Part shown: piece by piece, positions 43,678-50,562 of the stretch | Layout of the letters: the number at the start of each line of letters is the position of its first letter | Position numbering within the stretch: position 1 is the first letter of the stretch | NCBI GenBank assembly: GCA_015075425.1 | Contig: JABTUL010000001.1 | Span: 2,170,001-2,234,000, forward strand | DNA: 64,000 nt | Source of the DNA: Spirochaetales bacterium | Lineage (GTDB): Bacteria; Spirochaetota; Leptospiria; Leptospirales; Leptonemataceae | Direction of reading: 5' to 3' | Position numbers and translations under genes: made by a program | The notes under the pieces: generated by a model | What the model was told of the DNA's origin: nothing | Database searches by the model: none | What the model saw: the letters and a program-made list of their open reading frames with translations, nothing else

Positions 43678-44649
43678 ATCTGCATCCAGAAGCGCAAGAA
43701 ACCCCGCAGATTCGTAGAACGGCGTCAGTCTGGCAGCAAGTATTTCTTCAAGCAGGCCCTGCGCCTCAAGCGCCTCAAGGGCAGGCAGGATGAGGGAAAC
43801 CAGGATGGAAACGACCTCACTGTTTTTAAGGCCGGCATCAGAGAGAAGTTCCCCCAGAGTTTTGCGGGCCAGTAAATTGAGCAAGAAATCCAGATTCAGG
43901 ACCATCAAATTATATAAAAGTTCATGATTTTTAGCGCGAAGAATGGCTCCGGCCAGAGTCGGGCCGCTTTCTGCCATCATACCGGTAATTCCGGCAATGG
44001 TTGCATCACTCATTCGCGCATGAAGTTCGCGCGCCAGGCTTTCCATATGTTCTTCTTTTAGATTTTCCAGGATCAATCGCTCTGTCGAAACAATGATGGA
44101 GCCTGTGTTCTGGGAGATAAAACTGCGCAAAACTGACTCCGCTTTGTCTGTAAAGCCCGCCTGTTCCACCAGACTCTGACCCATTTTGAGTAAAGCCTGA
44201 GCGCCCGGTACTGAAAGAAGTGCATTTTTTTCCAGGGTGAATTTTTTGATCCCCGTGTAAAGAATGTCGGCCGCCACCGTGGCAAATACTTCACTTTTTA
44301 TAATAAGTGAAGCCATCCATCGAAAAAGCTCTATCCCCGCCTGACTTTCTTTAAGAATGCCGTCCAGATCCTCAGCACTCAGGATGGAATTCAGTGGATA
44401 GTGTGTGTTCTTAAGCTGGATATGCTGTCTGTGCAACCATTCTTCGAGAAGCGACGGCGGGACGCCTGTCCGCAGCAGGATTCGGCAACTTTGCAGCAGT
44501 TCTTCGCGGTTCAAAAAAGTTTGCAATGTCAGGGTCTCTGCTCGCTCCAGGGCACTGTGCAAATCGGTCTGCCACCTCTTACCGCTCAGAATTTGCTTTT
44601 TTTCAAAAGCGATGTGCAACTCAAGCAAGCGACTGGCTTTTGAATTCAT
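43675..44649 (-). CDS. hypothetical protein, 3' end at the IS edge
   Basis: 324 residues, all helical, no membrane segments, rich in Leu and Glu. Not recognised. The last codons (LLDAD, stop TAG at 43675-43677) lie at the right edge of the insertion element, and the stop is read from the element's own end (TTAG), so the native C-terminus may have been lost. It overlaps the preceding NfeD-like gene by ATGA. Possibly a cytoplasmic partner of the NfeD-like protein. Confidence 0.55.
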   Translation of the reverse strand: MNSKASRLLELHIAFEKKQILSGKRWQTDLHSALERAETLTLQTFLNREELLQSCRILLRTGVPPSLLEEWLHRQHIQLKNTHYPLNSILSAEDLDGILKESQAGIELFRWMASLIIKSEVFATVAADILYTGIKKFTLEKNALLSVPGAQALLKMGQSLVEQAGFTDKAESVLRSFISQNTGSIIVSTERLILENLKEEHMESLARELHARMSDATIAGITGMMAESGPTLAGAILRAKNHELLYNLMVLNLDFLLNLLARKTLGELLSDAGLKNSEVVSILVSLILPALEALEAQGLLEEILAARLTPFYESAGFLALLDAD

Positions 44650-45029
44650 GGTTCCTCGATTTTTTCGATACGTAGCACGAGGCCCTGCCGGCCCACCACC
44701 CGGACCCGGCTGCCGGGTTCAAGATCCCGGGAACCCTCTGCATGCCACAGCTCATGCTTCACTCTGACCAGAAAGCCACGCTCATGGGGTAGTCTTTTTT
44801 CCACTCTGCCACCAATTCCCTGCAGACCGGCCGGGTCTTTCACAGAACCATCTGGCAGTGACTTGCGCGCGGGAAAAAAAAGGAGCACATCCTTGAGCAC
44901 CCATAAAAAGAAAAAGATCAGCGCAGTGGACGCACCGATCAGCGTCTGGTTGTGCAGGTAGTACAATAGTCCGCCGGCAAAGGTGAGCCCGGGCAATTGC
45001 ATCAGGCAGTAGATCAAAATCTGGCGCAC
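44646..45029 (-). CDS. NfeD-like membrane protein
   Basis: 127 residues: two membrane segments (LMQLPGLTFAGGLLYYL, IGASTALIFFFLWVLKDVLL) and a C-terminal OB-type NfeD domain (GIGGRVEKRLPHERGFLVRV, HELWHAEGSRDLEPGSRVRV). NfeD proteins usually act with a SppA/clp-like protease or a stomatin; neither is in the window. It is divergent from and overlaps the leader of the next plus-strand gene, and it overlaps the helical gene by ATGA. Confidence 0.65.
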   Translation of the reverse strand: MRQILIYCLMQLPGLTFAGGLLYYLHNQTLIGASTALIFFFLWVLKDVLLFFPARKSLPDGSVKDPAGLQGIGGRVEKRLPHERGFLVRVKHELWHAEGSRDLEPGSRVRVVGRQGLVLRIEKIEEP

Positions 45030-45053
45030 AGGGGAACTTTCCAGGAGGGCGAA

Positions 45054-45506
45054 ATGGTTTCAAGAGAAAGGCTTGACCCGGCCGGGGTGCTTGCCCATTT
45101 TCTGCTTATGAGTTTTTTGGATCGACTGGTGGGCCTTGCAAATGAAATCGGAAAGAAGGAAGGAGCCCGGCCGGATCTTCTGGACGGCGTGATCAAACTG
45201 GTTCGGGAAAAGGGCATCCGCGGCCTGGCCGAAGATTTCCGCAGCCGTGGCCTTGGTGATCTGGCGTCCAGCTGGATCGGCCCGGGCGAGAATAAACCCA
45301 TCAGCACGGATCAGATCAAAGCCATCCTGGGTCATGAACGCTTACAGGACCTGGCCCGGCGCGCTGGCGTTTCTCAGGAAAATGCTTCTAAATTCTTTAG
45401 TGAAATCCTGCCAGGCCTTGTGGACCGACTCACCCCTGAAGGCAGACCGCCGGACGATGATCCGGCAGGGGAATCAACTGCGCCGGATGGAAAGCCTGTG
45501 AGCTAA
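45054..45506 (+). CDS. YidB-like (DUF937) protein
   Basis: 150 residues. ATG at 45054 has an excellent AGGAGG ribosome site five bases away; a later ATG at 45108 (MSFLDRLVGLANEIGK) begins the conserved part. Body: helical DUF937/YidB pattern (LASSWIGPGENKPISTDQIK, ILGHERLQDLARRAGVSQEN, FSEILPGLVDRLTPEG). YidB proteins are small and of unknown function. The C-terminus is acidic, disordered. It is in divergent overlap with the NfeD-like gene. Confidence 0.75.
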   Translation: MVSRERLDPAGVLAHFLLMSFLDRLVGLANEIGKKEGARPDLLDGVIKLVREKGIRGLAEDFRSRGLGDLASSWIGPGENKPISTDQIKAILGHERLQDLARRAGVSQENASKFFSEILPGLVDRLTPEGRPPDDDPAGESTAPDGKPVS

Positions 45507-45647
45507 AGAGACTTTAGTAAAAGCGGCCGGGGTTGGCCGGAGACAAAAAAAATGCTCTCTTTTTTTTATCCAGAGCGACTTATTTTTCTTGCCCGTCTGA
45601 TAAGGAAGATAAAAATCTCAACTGTACTCCGGGTGCTCTCTACTTTT

Positions 45648-46154
45648 ATGAAATTCAAGAAGTGTCATGTATTCATCACTCCTTTTTCACTGGCATTCCT
45701 GAGTCTATCATCGTGCATTTTTGCCGAACATTATGGCGCCTACGGTCCTGACAGCGTCTCCCATAGGGAGACAGCCAACTTAATCTCAAAAACAGCGGGC
45801 CGTAGCTGGCTTGTGGCCTGCGAACTGTGGGCCGCAGATCGTATCAATAGTTCCTGTGGGGATGCACCCGGATATCCCTCTATGTACTTGACGGCTTTTT
45901 TGACGGCCCCCAAATATGCGAATCTTGAACATGAATCGTACGCAGCCACATCCGTGCAGGATTGCCTTTCCACTTACTCGTTGACGGCCGTTCTCGCAAC
46001 CAGGACTTACCTTGAAGGGGAGCCGCTGGAGACGGTTAGCGTAGATTTCCTGTACCGGGCAGCCCATATGACCGGAGTCTTCAGTACCGTTTGCGCCGGA
46101 TTGCTCAGGCCTTCGGGCCGGCTGCTCCAGGCAGGAGGGTGGCATTCATGGTAA
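45648..46154 (+). CDS. putative lipoprotein, paralogue of the next gene
   Basis: 168 residues from ATG 45648 with a signal peptide and lipobox (FSLAFLSLSSC). Mature part has paired Cys (LVACELWAADRINSSC, VQDCLSTYS, STVCAGLL). It shares an order of motifs with the next gene: V-x-x-R...IS-T-G, then Cys, then SC, then a helical end. Not recognised as a known family. Starts a five-gene lipoprotein run; overlaps the next gene by seven bases. Confidence 0.55.
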   Translation: MKFKKCHVFITPFSLAFLSLSSCIFAEHYGAYGPDSVSHRETANLISKTAGRSWLVACELWAADRINSSCGDAPGYPSMYLTAFLTAPKYANLEHESYAATSVQDCLSTYSLTAVLATRTYLEGEPLETVSVDFLYRAAHMTGVFSTVCAGLLRPSGRLLQAGGWHSW

Positions 46155-46681
46155 GGGGATTTATGGCAGCCTCGCTGGCCGGCCTCCTGCATTGCTATGC
46201 TCTGACCGGCTGGACACCGCCAGCCAACGTGGATCGCCGCACGGTAGAAGATTCGATCAGCGAGACGCTTGGCAAGGCCTATTTTATAAGCTGCATATCC
46301 ACAGCCGGTCGCCGGTACGGGGGATCCTGTGATTCAGACGGCCGTTGCAGCCTCTATGCTTTCGGCTGCTCGGACGTTCCCGGTTGGGGCCACCCCATGT
46401 TAGTGCTTCGGGCCGTGATGCCAGCCCTTCTGGACCTTCAGGATCCCTACTACCGGGAAGGATCGGTGAAAGATGCCGTGGATGCCGTTGGTAGTGTGGG
46501 ATCTTTGCTGACAGCTTCTGAATTTGGCCGGGCTATTTCGATCTCAGGCAATTCTGCCACAATCAATCTTGTCACCTGGAATGAAATGGCTCTGAGAATT
46601 GGATCTCTGGCCGCCAGGGAAGCTCGCTCAAAGCTGGTCCCGGGCGGCCGCACTGGAGAATTTTATGGTATTGGATTCTGA
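46148..46681 (+). CDS. putative lipoprotein, paralogue of the previous gene
   Basis: 177 residues from ATG 46148 with a short signal peptide and lipobox (AASLAGLLHC). Conserved pieces shared with the previous gene are VDRRTVEDSISETLGKA, ISCIS, GGSCDSDGRC and a helical C-terminus (NLVTWNEMALRIGSLAA). Several Cys suggest disulfides. The two look like a diverged tandem duplicate. Overlaps the next gene by 17 bases. Confidence 0.55.
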   Translation: MVRGFMAASLAGLLHCYALTGWTPPANVDRRTVEDSISETLGKAYFISCISTAGRRYGGSCDSDGRCSLYAFGCSDVPGWGHPMLVLRAVMPALLDLQDPYYREGSVKDAVDAVGSVGSLLTASEFGRAISISGNSATINLVTWNEMALRIGSLAAREARSKLVPGGRTGEFYGIGF

Positions 46682-47087
46682 GCTGCACCGATATTCCAGT
46701 CCGGGCCGATCATTATTGCGGCCTCTTTACCTGGCTTTAGCCCTCTTGCTTTTGCAATGCTCTGGTATGAATGTAGCCACCTTCTTCAATCGCAAGATGA
46801 ATTCCAATCCTGTGACACGCTACAATGATCCTGGCGCCCTCTTTTCCCCCGGAATTGCCCTGTACCTTGCACGAATGCCGCTGCAAACTGCAAACGGTGC
46901 CCTGCGGGCCACCGGGAAATCGTGTGCCTATTCTGTCCTCATGCTCGCCGCCTGGGGAGACTCAAGCATTGAGGCGGCCAAACGGCAGGCAGGCGTGCAA
47001 CAGGTAGCGGTAATTACCGTGGAAAACCTGGCCGTATTGGCCGGGTTTCTTTACCATCGGCACTGCACCATTGTGAGCGGAACCTGA
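46665..47087 (+). CDS. TRL-like lipoprotein
   Basis: 140 residues from ATG 46665, with a hydrophobic leader and lipobox (LALALLLLQC). The C-terminal half matches the TRL-like family pattern: GKSCAYSVLMLAAWGDSSIE, AAKRQAGVQQVAVITVEN, FLYHRHCTIVSG. These are small proteins, often in tandem in spirochaetes and other gram-negatives, of unknown function. First of three TRL-like genes in a row; start overlaps the end of the previous gene. Confidence 0.7.
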   Translation: MVLDSELHRYSSPGRSLLRPLYLALALLLLQCSGMNVATFFNRKMNSNPVTRYNDPGALFSPGIALYLARMPLQTANGALRATGKSCAYSVLMLAAWGDSSIEAAKRQAGVQQVAVITVENLAVLAGFLYHRHCTIVSGT

Positions 47088-47091
47088 AATA

Positions 47092-47412
47092 ATGCGAAAA
47101 CTTTCAAAATTCTTTGTAGTAATGCTCCTTCTGGTCACCATCAGCAACTGTAGCACGGGGCCAGTGGGCTCTCTTCTTTTTACAAAAACAAACTTTGAGG
47201 GCAGCAGTAATTTTGACAGCTCCGTCCGGAGCACGAAATCGGCTACCGGATGCCTTCACTCTGTACTGGGACTGGTGAGTTGGGGAAATGCCGGTGCGGG
47301 ACAGATCGCCAGTGACAATGACATACGCCGCATTGCCACCATCGACCATTCCAATATGCACATCCTGATCTTTTTCTACAGTCGCTACTGCACAGTCGTT
47401 TATGGAGAATAG
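47092..47412 (+). CDS. TRL-like lipoprotein
   Basis: 106 residues with a signal peptide and lipobox (MLLLVTISNC), then GPVGSLLFTKT, ATGCLHSVLGLVSWGNAGAG, IRRIATIDHSN and the ending YSRYCTVVYGE. This is the classic TRL-like layout with the G-(V/I)-G start, a central Gly/Trp-Gly, and a C-terminal V-V-Y-G-E. Four bases after the previous stop. Function unknown; likely periplasm-facing lipoprotein. Confidence 0.75.
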   Translation: MRKLSKFFVVMLLLVTISNCSTGPVGSLLFTKTNFEGSSNFDSSVRSTKSATGCLHSVLGLVSWGNAGAGQIASDNDIRRIATIDHSNMHILIFFYSRYCTVVYGE

Positions 47413-47416
47413 GCTG

Positions 47417-47752
47417 ATGAAAAGACTCTTGATCGCGCTTCCCTTGCTTTTTCTGGGTCACTGCCTGAGCTCCCCTTTACAGGGCTTCCTTTACACCGGC
47501 ACAGAATTTCACCATCGAGGGGCAGAAAACAAGCCCCTGCTGGGGCCGGCCAGCGTGGTCAAGCGAGGAGAGGCCTGCTCCTATGGTTCCATTCTCCAGC
47601 TCCTGACGGCCGTCCTTGTCGATTACGAACCCACGATTGAACAAGCAATGGCCAACGGCGCAATCACAAGCATAGCCGTCGTAGACCGCAGATCAACGGG
47701 GATTTTTTTTAATATTTTCGCAAAGGACTGTATCGTAGTCTGGGGCGAGTGA
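47417..47752 (+). CDS. TRL-like lipoprotein
   Basis: 111 residues from ATG 47417, with a signal peptide and lipobox (IALPLLFLGHC), then PLQGFLYTGTEFHHRG, GEACSYGSILQLLTAVLVDY, IEQAMANGAITSIAVVDR and an ending of CIVVWGE. Third TRL-like protein in tandem; the Trp-Gly-Asp segment is altered (LVDYEP), so it has diverged further than the other two. Ends the run. Confidence 0.7.
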   Translation: MKRLLIALPLLFLGHCLSSPLQGFLYTGTEFHHRGAENKPLLGPASVVKRGEACSYGSILQLLTAVLVDYEPTIEQAMANGAITSIAVVDRRSTGIFFNIFAKDCIVVWGE

Positions 47753-47786
47753 TTGGTCCCGTCGGGCACCACTCCGGTAGGTAATT

Positions 47787-48101
47787 CTACAGCGAATGCG
47801 CTTCATCGCAGCGGCGGTCGCAGTACCGGTGAGCATCAGCGCAGGTGATGGTTATGCCCACCGGATCACATATCTGCCAGAGAATCAGGGAAGGAGAAGA
47901 GTTTTTGTTTGCGTCATAATCTTTACACAGGGAAAACATTTCGCGAAATAGAACCGTGCCCGCAACACAATCCTGCACGGCACTTTCGCAAGCCTCACGC
48001 TTTTTGCAGCCGGCCCGCGTATCTCTAAACACGGGTTCTTCGCCCGTACAGGCCGACAAAAATAATACAAGAAAGGCTGCTTTGCACAATTTAAGAGTCA
48101 T
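47787..48101 (-). CDS. small cysteine-rich putative lipoprotein
   Basis: 104 residues from ATG 48101 (MTLKLCKAAFLVLFLSAC) with a lipobox. Mature part has about nine Cys (AGCKKREACESAVQDC, LCKDY, QICDP, TCADAHRYCDRRC), probably several disulfides. Not recognised; Leptospira-type cysteine-rich proteins look similar. It converges on the TRL run, ending 35 bases after it. Confidence 0.5.
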   Translation of the reverse strand: MTLKLCKAAFLVLFLSACTGEEPVFRDTRAGCKKREACESAVQDCVAGTVLFREMFSLCKDYDANKNSSPSLILWQICDPVGITITCADAHRYCDRRCDEAHSL

Positions 48102-48272
48102 AAAAGAAATGGGGATGATTTCTGAGATCTCTGGCAAGTTTTTTTTCGGGCGACCGGCTCCTTTCCTGCCCCAGTCCCTTTGGAAAATTGTCTGATTGCA
48201 AAAAGCTCAAGCCATGAACCCGGCCCAAAAAGAACTTGCCCTGACCTGTAGCGGGCTCAGGCTCGGGACACC

Positions 48273-48704
48273 ATGGACACAGAGAGGCTGCTGGAATTGG
48301 TTCAAAACCACTACGGTCAGCGGCTGCAATCGCTTGCGTTATTTGGTTCGCGAGCCACGGGCACCCATCGTCCGGATTCGGATGCAGACCTGCTCCTTGT
48401 GATTGACCCGTTGCCCACCGGGCGCATGGCCCGGTCAGCCGAATGGCTCCCCCTGGAGGAGAACTGGCCAGGACCCTTCCTCTCTCCCCTTTTCTACACA
48501 CCGGCTGAGCTACAAATGGGCAGCCCCGCCTTCTTTGGCATGACACTCGGGGAAGTGGCCATTTTGTATGATCATCAGGGACTCCTGGCCAGTTACATTG
48601 AGGATTTGCGCCGCCGGCTCAAGGAAATGGGAGCCCGCCGCATTGGGGTTGGCCGGACGGCTTACTGGGACATGGGCCGGCCGGGCGGGCAGGTGGTCCT
48701 GTGA
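48273..48704 (+). CDS. MNT-type nucleotidyltransferase
   Basis: 143 residues with the minimal nucleotidyltransferase fold: LFGSRATGTHRPDSDADLLL has the GSR-x-x-G and D-x-D of the family near residues 25-42. Such proteins usually act as antitoxin, adding AMP to a partner HEPN toxin. A partner gene would be expected right downstream; only a short scrap is found (48702-48790). The second half of this protein is longer than a minimal MNT. Start ATG at 48273; no good ribosome site seen. Confidence 0.65.
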   Translation: MDTERLLELVQNHYGQRLQSLALFGSRATGTHRPDSDADLLLVIDPLPTGRMARSAEWLPLEENWPGPFLSPLFYTPAELQMGSPAFFGMTLGEVAILYDHQGLLASYIEDLRRRLKEMGARRIGVGRTAYWDMGRPGGQVVL

Positions 48705-48790
48705 CCTTTGAAGACCTGGCCCGTTGCTCTGAAGGCCATCGCTGGAGCCGACCAGGTGCTTCAATTTGCAGCTCAGGTCATCCGATAAGT
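48702..48790 (+). pseudogene. possible HEPN partner scrap
   Basis: A GTGA overlap starts a frame (MTFEDLARC) that reads like the start of a HEPN protein, and after a one-base shift it continues as ALKAIAGADQVLQFAAQVIR and stops. HEPN proteins often begin with such helices, but the fragment is too short for certainty. If right, the toxin half of an MNT-HEPN pair has been lost here. Confidence 0.3.
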
Positions 48791-48880
48791 AAGGGCCTCG
48801 TTGTCCGGCCGCTTTCACCGGCTGTGCGGTCCCTTCACATATTCTCATTGACCCTTCTGCATCCATAGCGACCCTTTTTC

Positions 48881-49539
48881 GTGCCTCGCTTCAAGCTGCG
48901 CTTCGATGAATTCTTCAAGCGAATGGCAGTTGCCTTTTTTGAGCTTTTCGGGTTTCGGGTCACAACAGAAGTCGAAATCTTCAAATTGCCCAAGAAAGCC
49001 GATGTCCTTGTCATTTCTACGGATCAGCTCAATGCAGCGCCGTACAGAGCTATTTCAGCGTGCTGCATTACTTCAGGGAACATAATATTATCAGTTTCAA
49101 GTCACTCGGGGACAGGGTTGGCCAGGATCACATCATCGAACTTCTGAGCTATTACGCTGGCTACGCGCCACCCGAGCGCCTGCCGGATCTGGCGCAGATA
49201 GTCCAGCGCCCGGATCCAGCCGGGCTCGAGAAAAATATCCTCGACAAACTCAAGGAATCACTCTACATACGTATTAAGAGTTTTGAGCCAGAGGATTTGT
49301 GGGAGGGTATTATGCCAACAGCCATGGAAGCGGACATCACAGACCTGGTCATGCCCTACCTGGAAAAAATCAGGGCAGAAAGCGAACTCAGGGGCGAACT
49401 CAGGGGCAAGCTCGAAGGGAAGATCGAAGGCAAGCTTGAGACAGCGCACCGCCTGCGCAGACGCGGCCTGGACCTGGCAATTATTGCCGAAGACACCGGG
49501 CTGACCCTGGAGGAGCTAAAAGCCGCGGGGATCGAGTAA
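48881..49539 (+). pseudogene. Rpn/PD-(D/E)XK nuclease family gene, frameshifted
   Basis: Two frames together make one protein of the Rpn-type (recombination-promoting nuclease, transposase-like PD-(D/E)XK) family: FDEFFKRMAVAFFELFGF, VTTEVEIFKLPKKADVLVIS with the active-site Glu and Asp, then in frame +2 YFSVLHYFREHNIISFKSLG, ELLSYYAGYA and a coiled tail (RGELRGKLEGKIEGKLET) with a C-terminal RGLDLAIIAEDTGLTLEEL. The frame changes between about 49015 and 49050. The motif expected as EFKS reads SFKS. Broken, unless shifting is real. Confidence 0.65.
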
Positions 49540-49559
49540 AATCGGCGGACCCGGGCTCA

Positions 49560-49748
49560 GCAGGAGCGCAGGCCCGTGAATTGAAGAGCCGGCTACGTAT
49601 CCTTCCTCATGCAATAGATGAGAGCCAGAAAATTCTGGTTGATGCGACTGGCAGAAACGACTTCGCCGGACTGGAAGGTGGATGCTCCGGGCCAGGACAA
49701 ATCCCATCGCCAGAAAACCCGCTCCCCGCGGCAAAAAGCGAAGCTTAA
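49560..49748 (-). pseudogene. scrap of a tail-collar-like gene, N-terminal part
   Basis: Minus strand reads WPGASTFQSGEVVSASRINQ and NFLALIYC, then stops. The TFQxGEVVSASRINQNF stretch matches the start of collar-like proteins and is shared with a scrap at 61099-61497; 40 bases (49628-49667) are identical to 61433-61472. No start or signal peptide fits. It lies just downstream of the response regulator gene and the Rpn pseudogene. Confidence 0.55.
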
Positions 49749-50405
49749 TCAGGCTCCCTCATTCTTGAGGGACCACTTTACGGCCTGGCGAATCAAGTCA
49801 CTATTGCTTTCAAGACCCAGTTTGAGTTTGATATTGTTGCGATGGGTGTCGACTGTACTCGTGGAAATTCCCAGGGCTTTGCTTATTTTTTTTGCGGTCA
49901 TACCCTGGCCCAGCATGGTAAAGATTTCAAATTCCCGGTCTGTCAGCCCGCCGGTAGGACTTCCCGGATCTGCGTCTGGACTGCGAAACATGCGGCCCAA
50001 TAATTTGCTGGCCAGAGAGGGCGCGAGGAATATCTCTTTTTTGAGTACAGTCCGGATGGCGGAGATGAGCGCGTCCGCTGTTTCTCCCTTAAGCAAATAG
50101 CCTGTGGCACCCTGTTGCAGTGCGCGTTCGACATAGTCCAGCTCCTCATGCATGGATAGTACCAGCACCGGGATGGCCGGAAATTCTGTGTTGAGCTTCT
50201 TTAATAATGCAAAGCCATTTTCATTATTCTTCAAACCAATGTCGAGGATGACTATATCGGGCTTTACCTGGCCGATGCGGTGGTAAGCTTCCGAAATGGA
50301 ACTCGCATGCCCGCAGACTTCGAAGTCCGGCGTATGACTTACAACAGCCTGGATGCCAGCAACTACCAGAGTGTGGTCCTCGACTACGAAGATTTTCTTG
50401 GTCAT
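49749..50405 (-). CDS. NarL/FixJ-type response regulator
   Basis: 218 residues: receiver domain with phosphoacceptor Asp55 (IVILDIGLKNNENG), acidic pair near 10-11 (VVEDH), Ser/Thr in VLSMHE, Lys in YLLKGETADA, then a LuxR-type HTH (LTDREFEIFTMLGQGMTAKK, TVDTHRNNIKLKLGL). It should bind DNA when phosphorylated. It follows the PAS kinase on the same strand by 157 bases, so that kinase is the likely partner. Target genes unknown. Confidence 0.92.
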   Translation of the reverse strand: MTKKIFVVEDHTLVVAGIQAVVSHTPDFEVCGHASSISEAYHRIGQVKPDIVILDIGLKNNENGFALLKKLNTEFPAIPVLVLSMHEELDYVERALQQGATGYLLKGETADALISAIRTVLKKEIFLAPSLASKLLGRMFRSPDADPGSPTGGLTDREFEIFTMLGQGMTAKKISKALGISTSTVDTHRNNIKLKLGLESNSDLIRQAVKWSLKNEGA

Positions 50406-50562
50406 TCGATCCCTTAGGCACTTTAAAACTGGGACTTACCACCTGGGCAGGACCCGCAGCAGCCATAAAAGCTGTCTCCTTTTTTAGCAACTGATTGTTC
50501 CTGCAGTCTATAAAAAAGTCGATCTACTTAGCAATTTTTTGTTTTGATGCTCCTGATTGGAG

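Noticed and set aside
45540-45580. A8...T8 inverted pair as a terminator
   Set aside because: The stem is only A-T pairs and lacks a GC-rich core.
49380-49450. Short repeats that might be a CRISPR or tandem array
   Set aside because: They encode the Glu/Lys/Gly-rich coiled tail common in Rpn-type nucleases.
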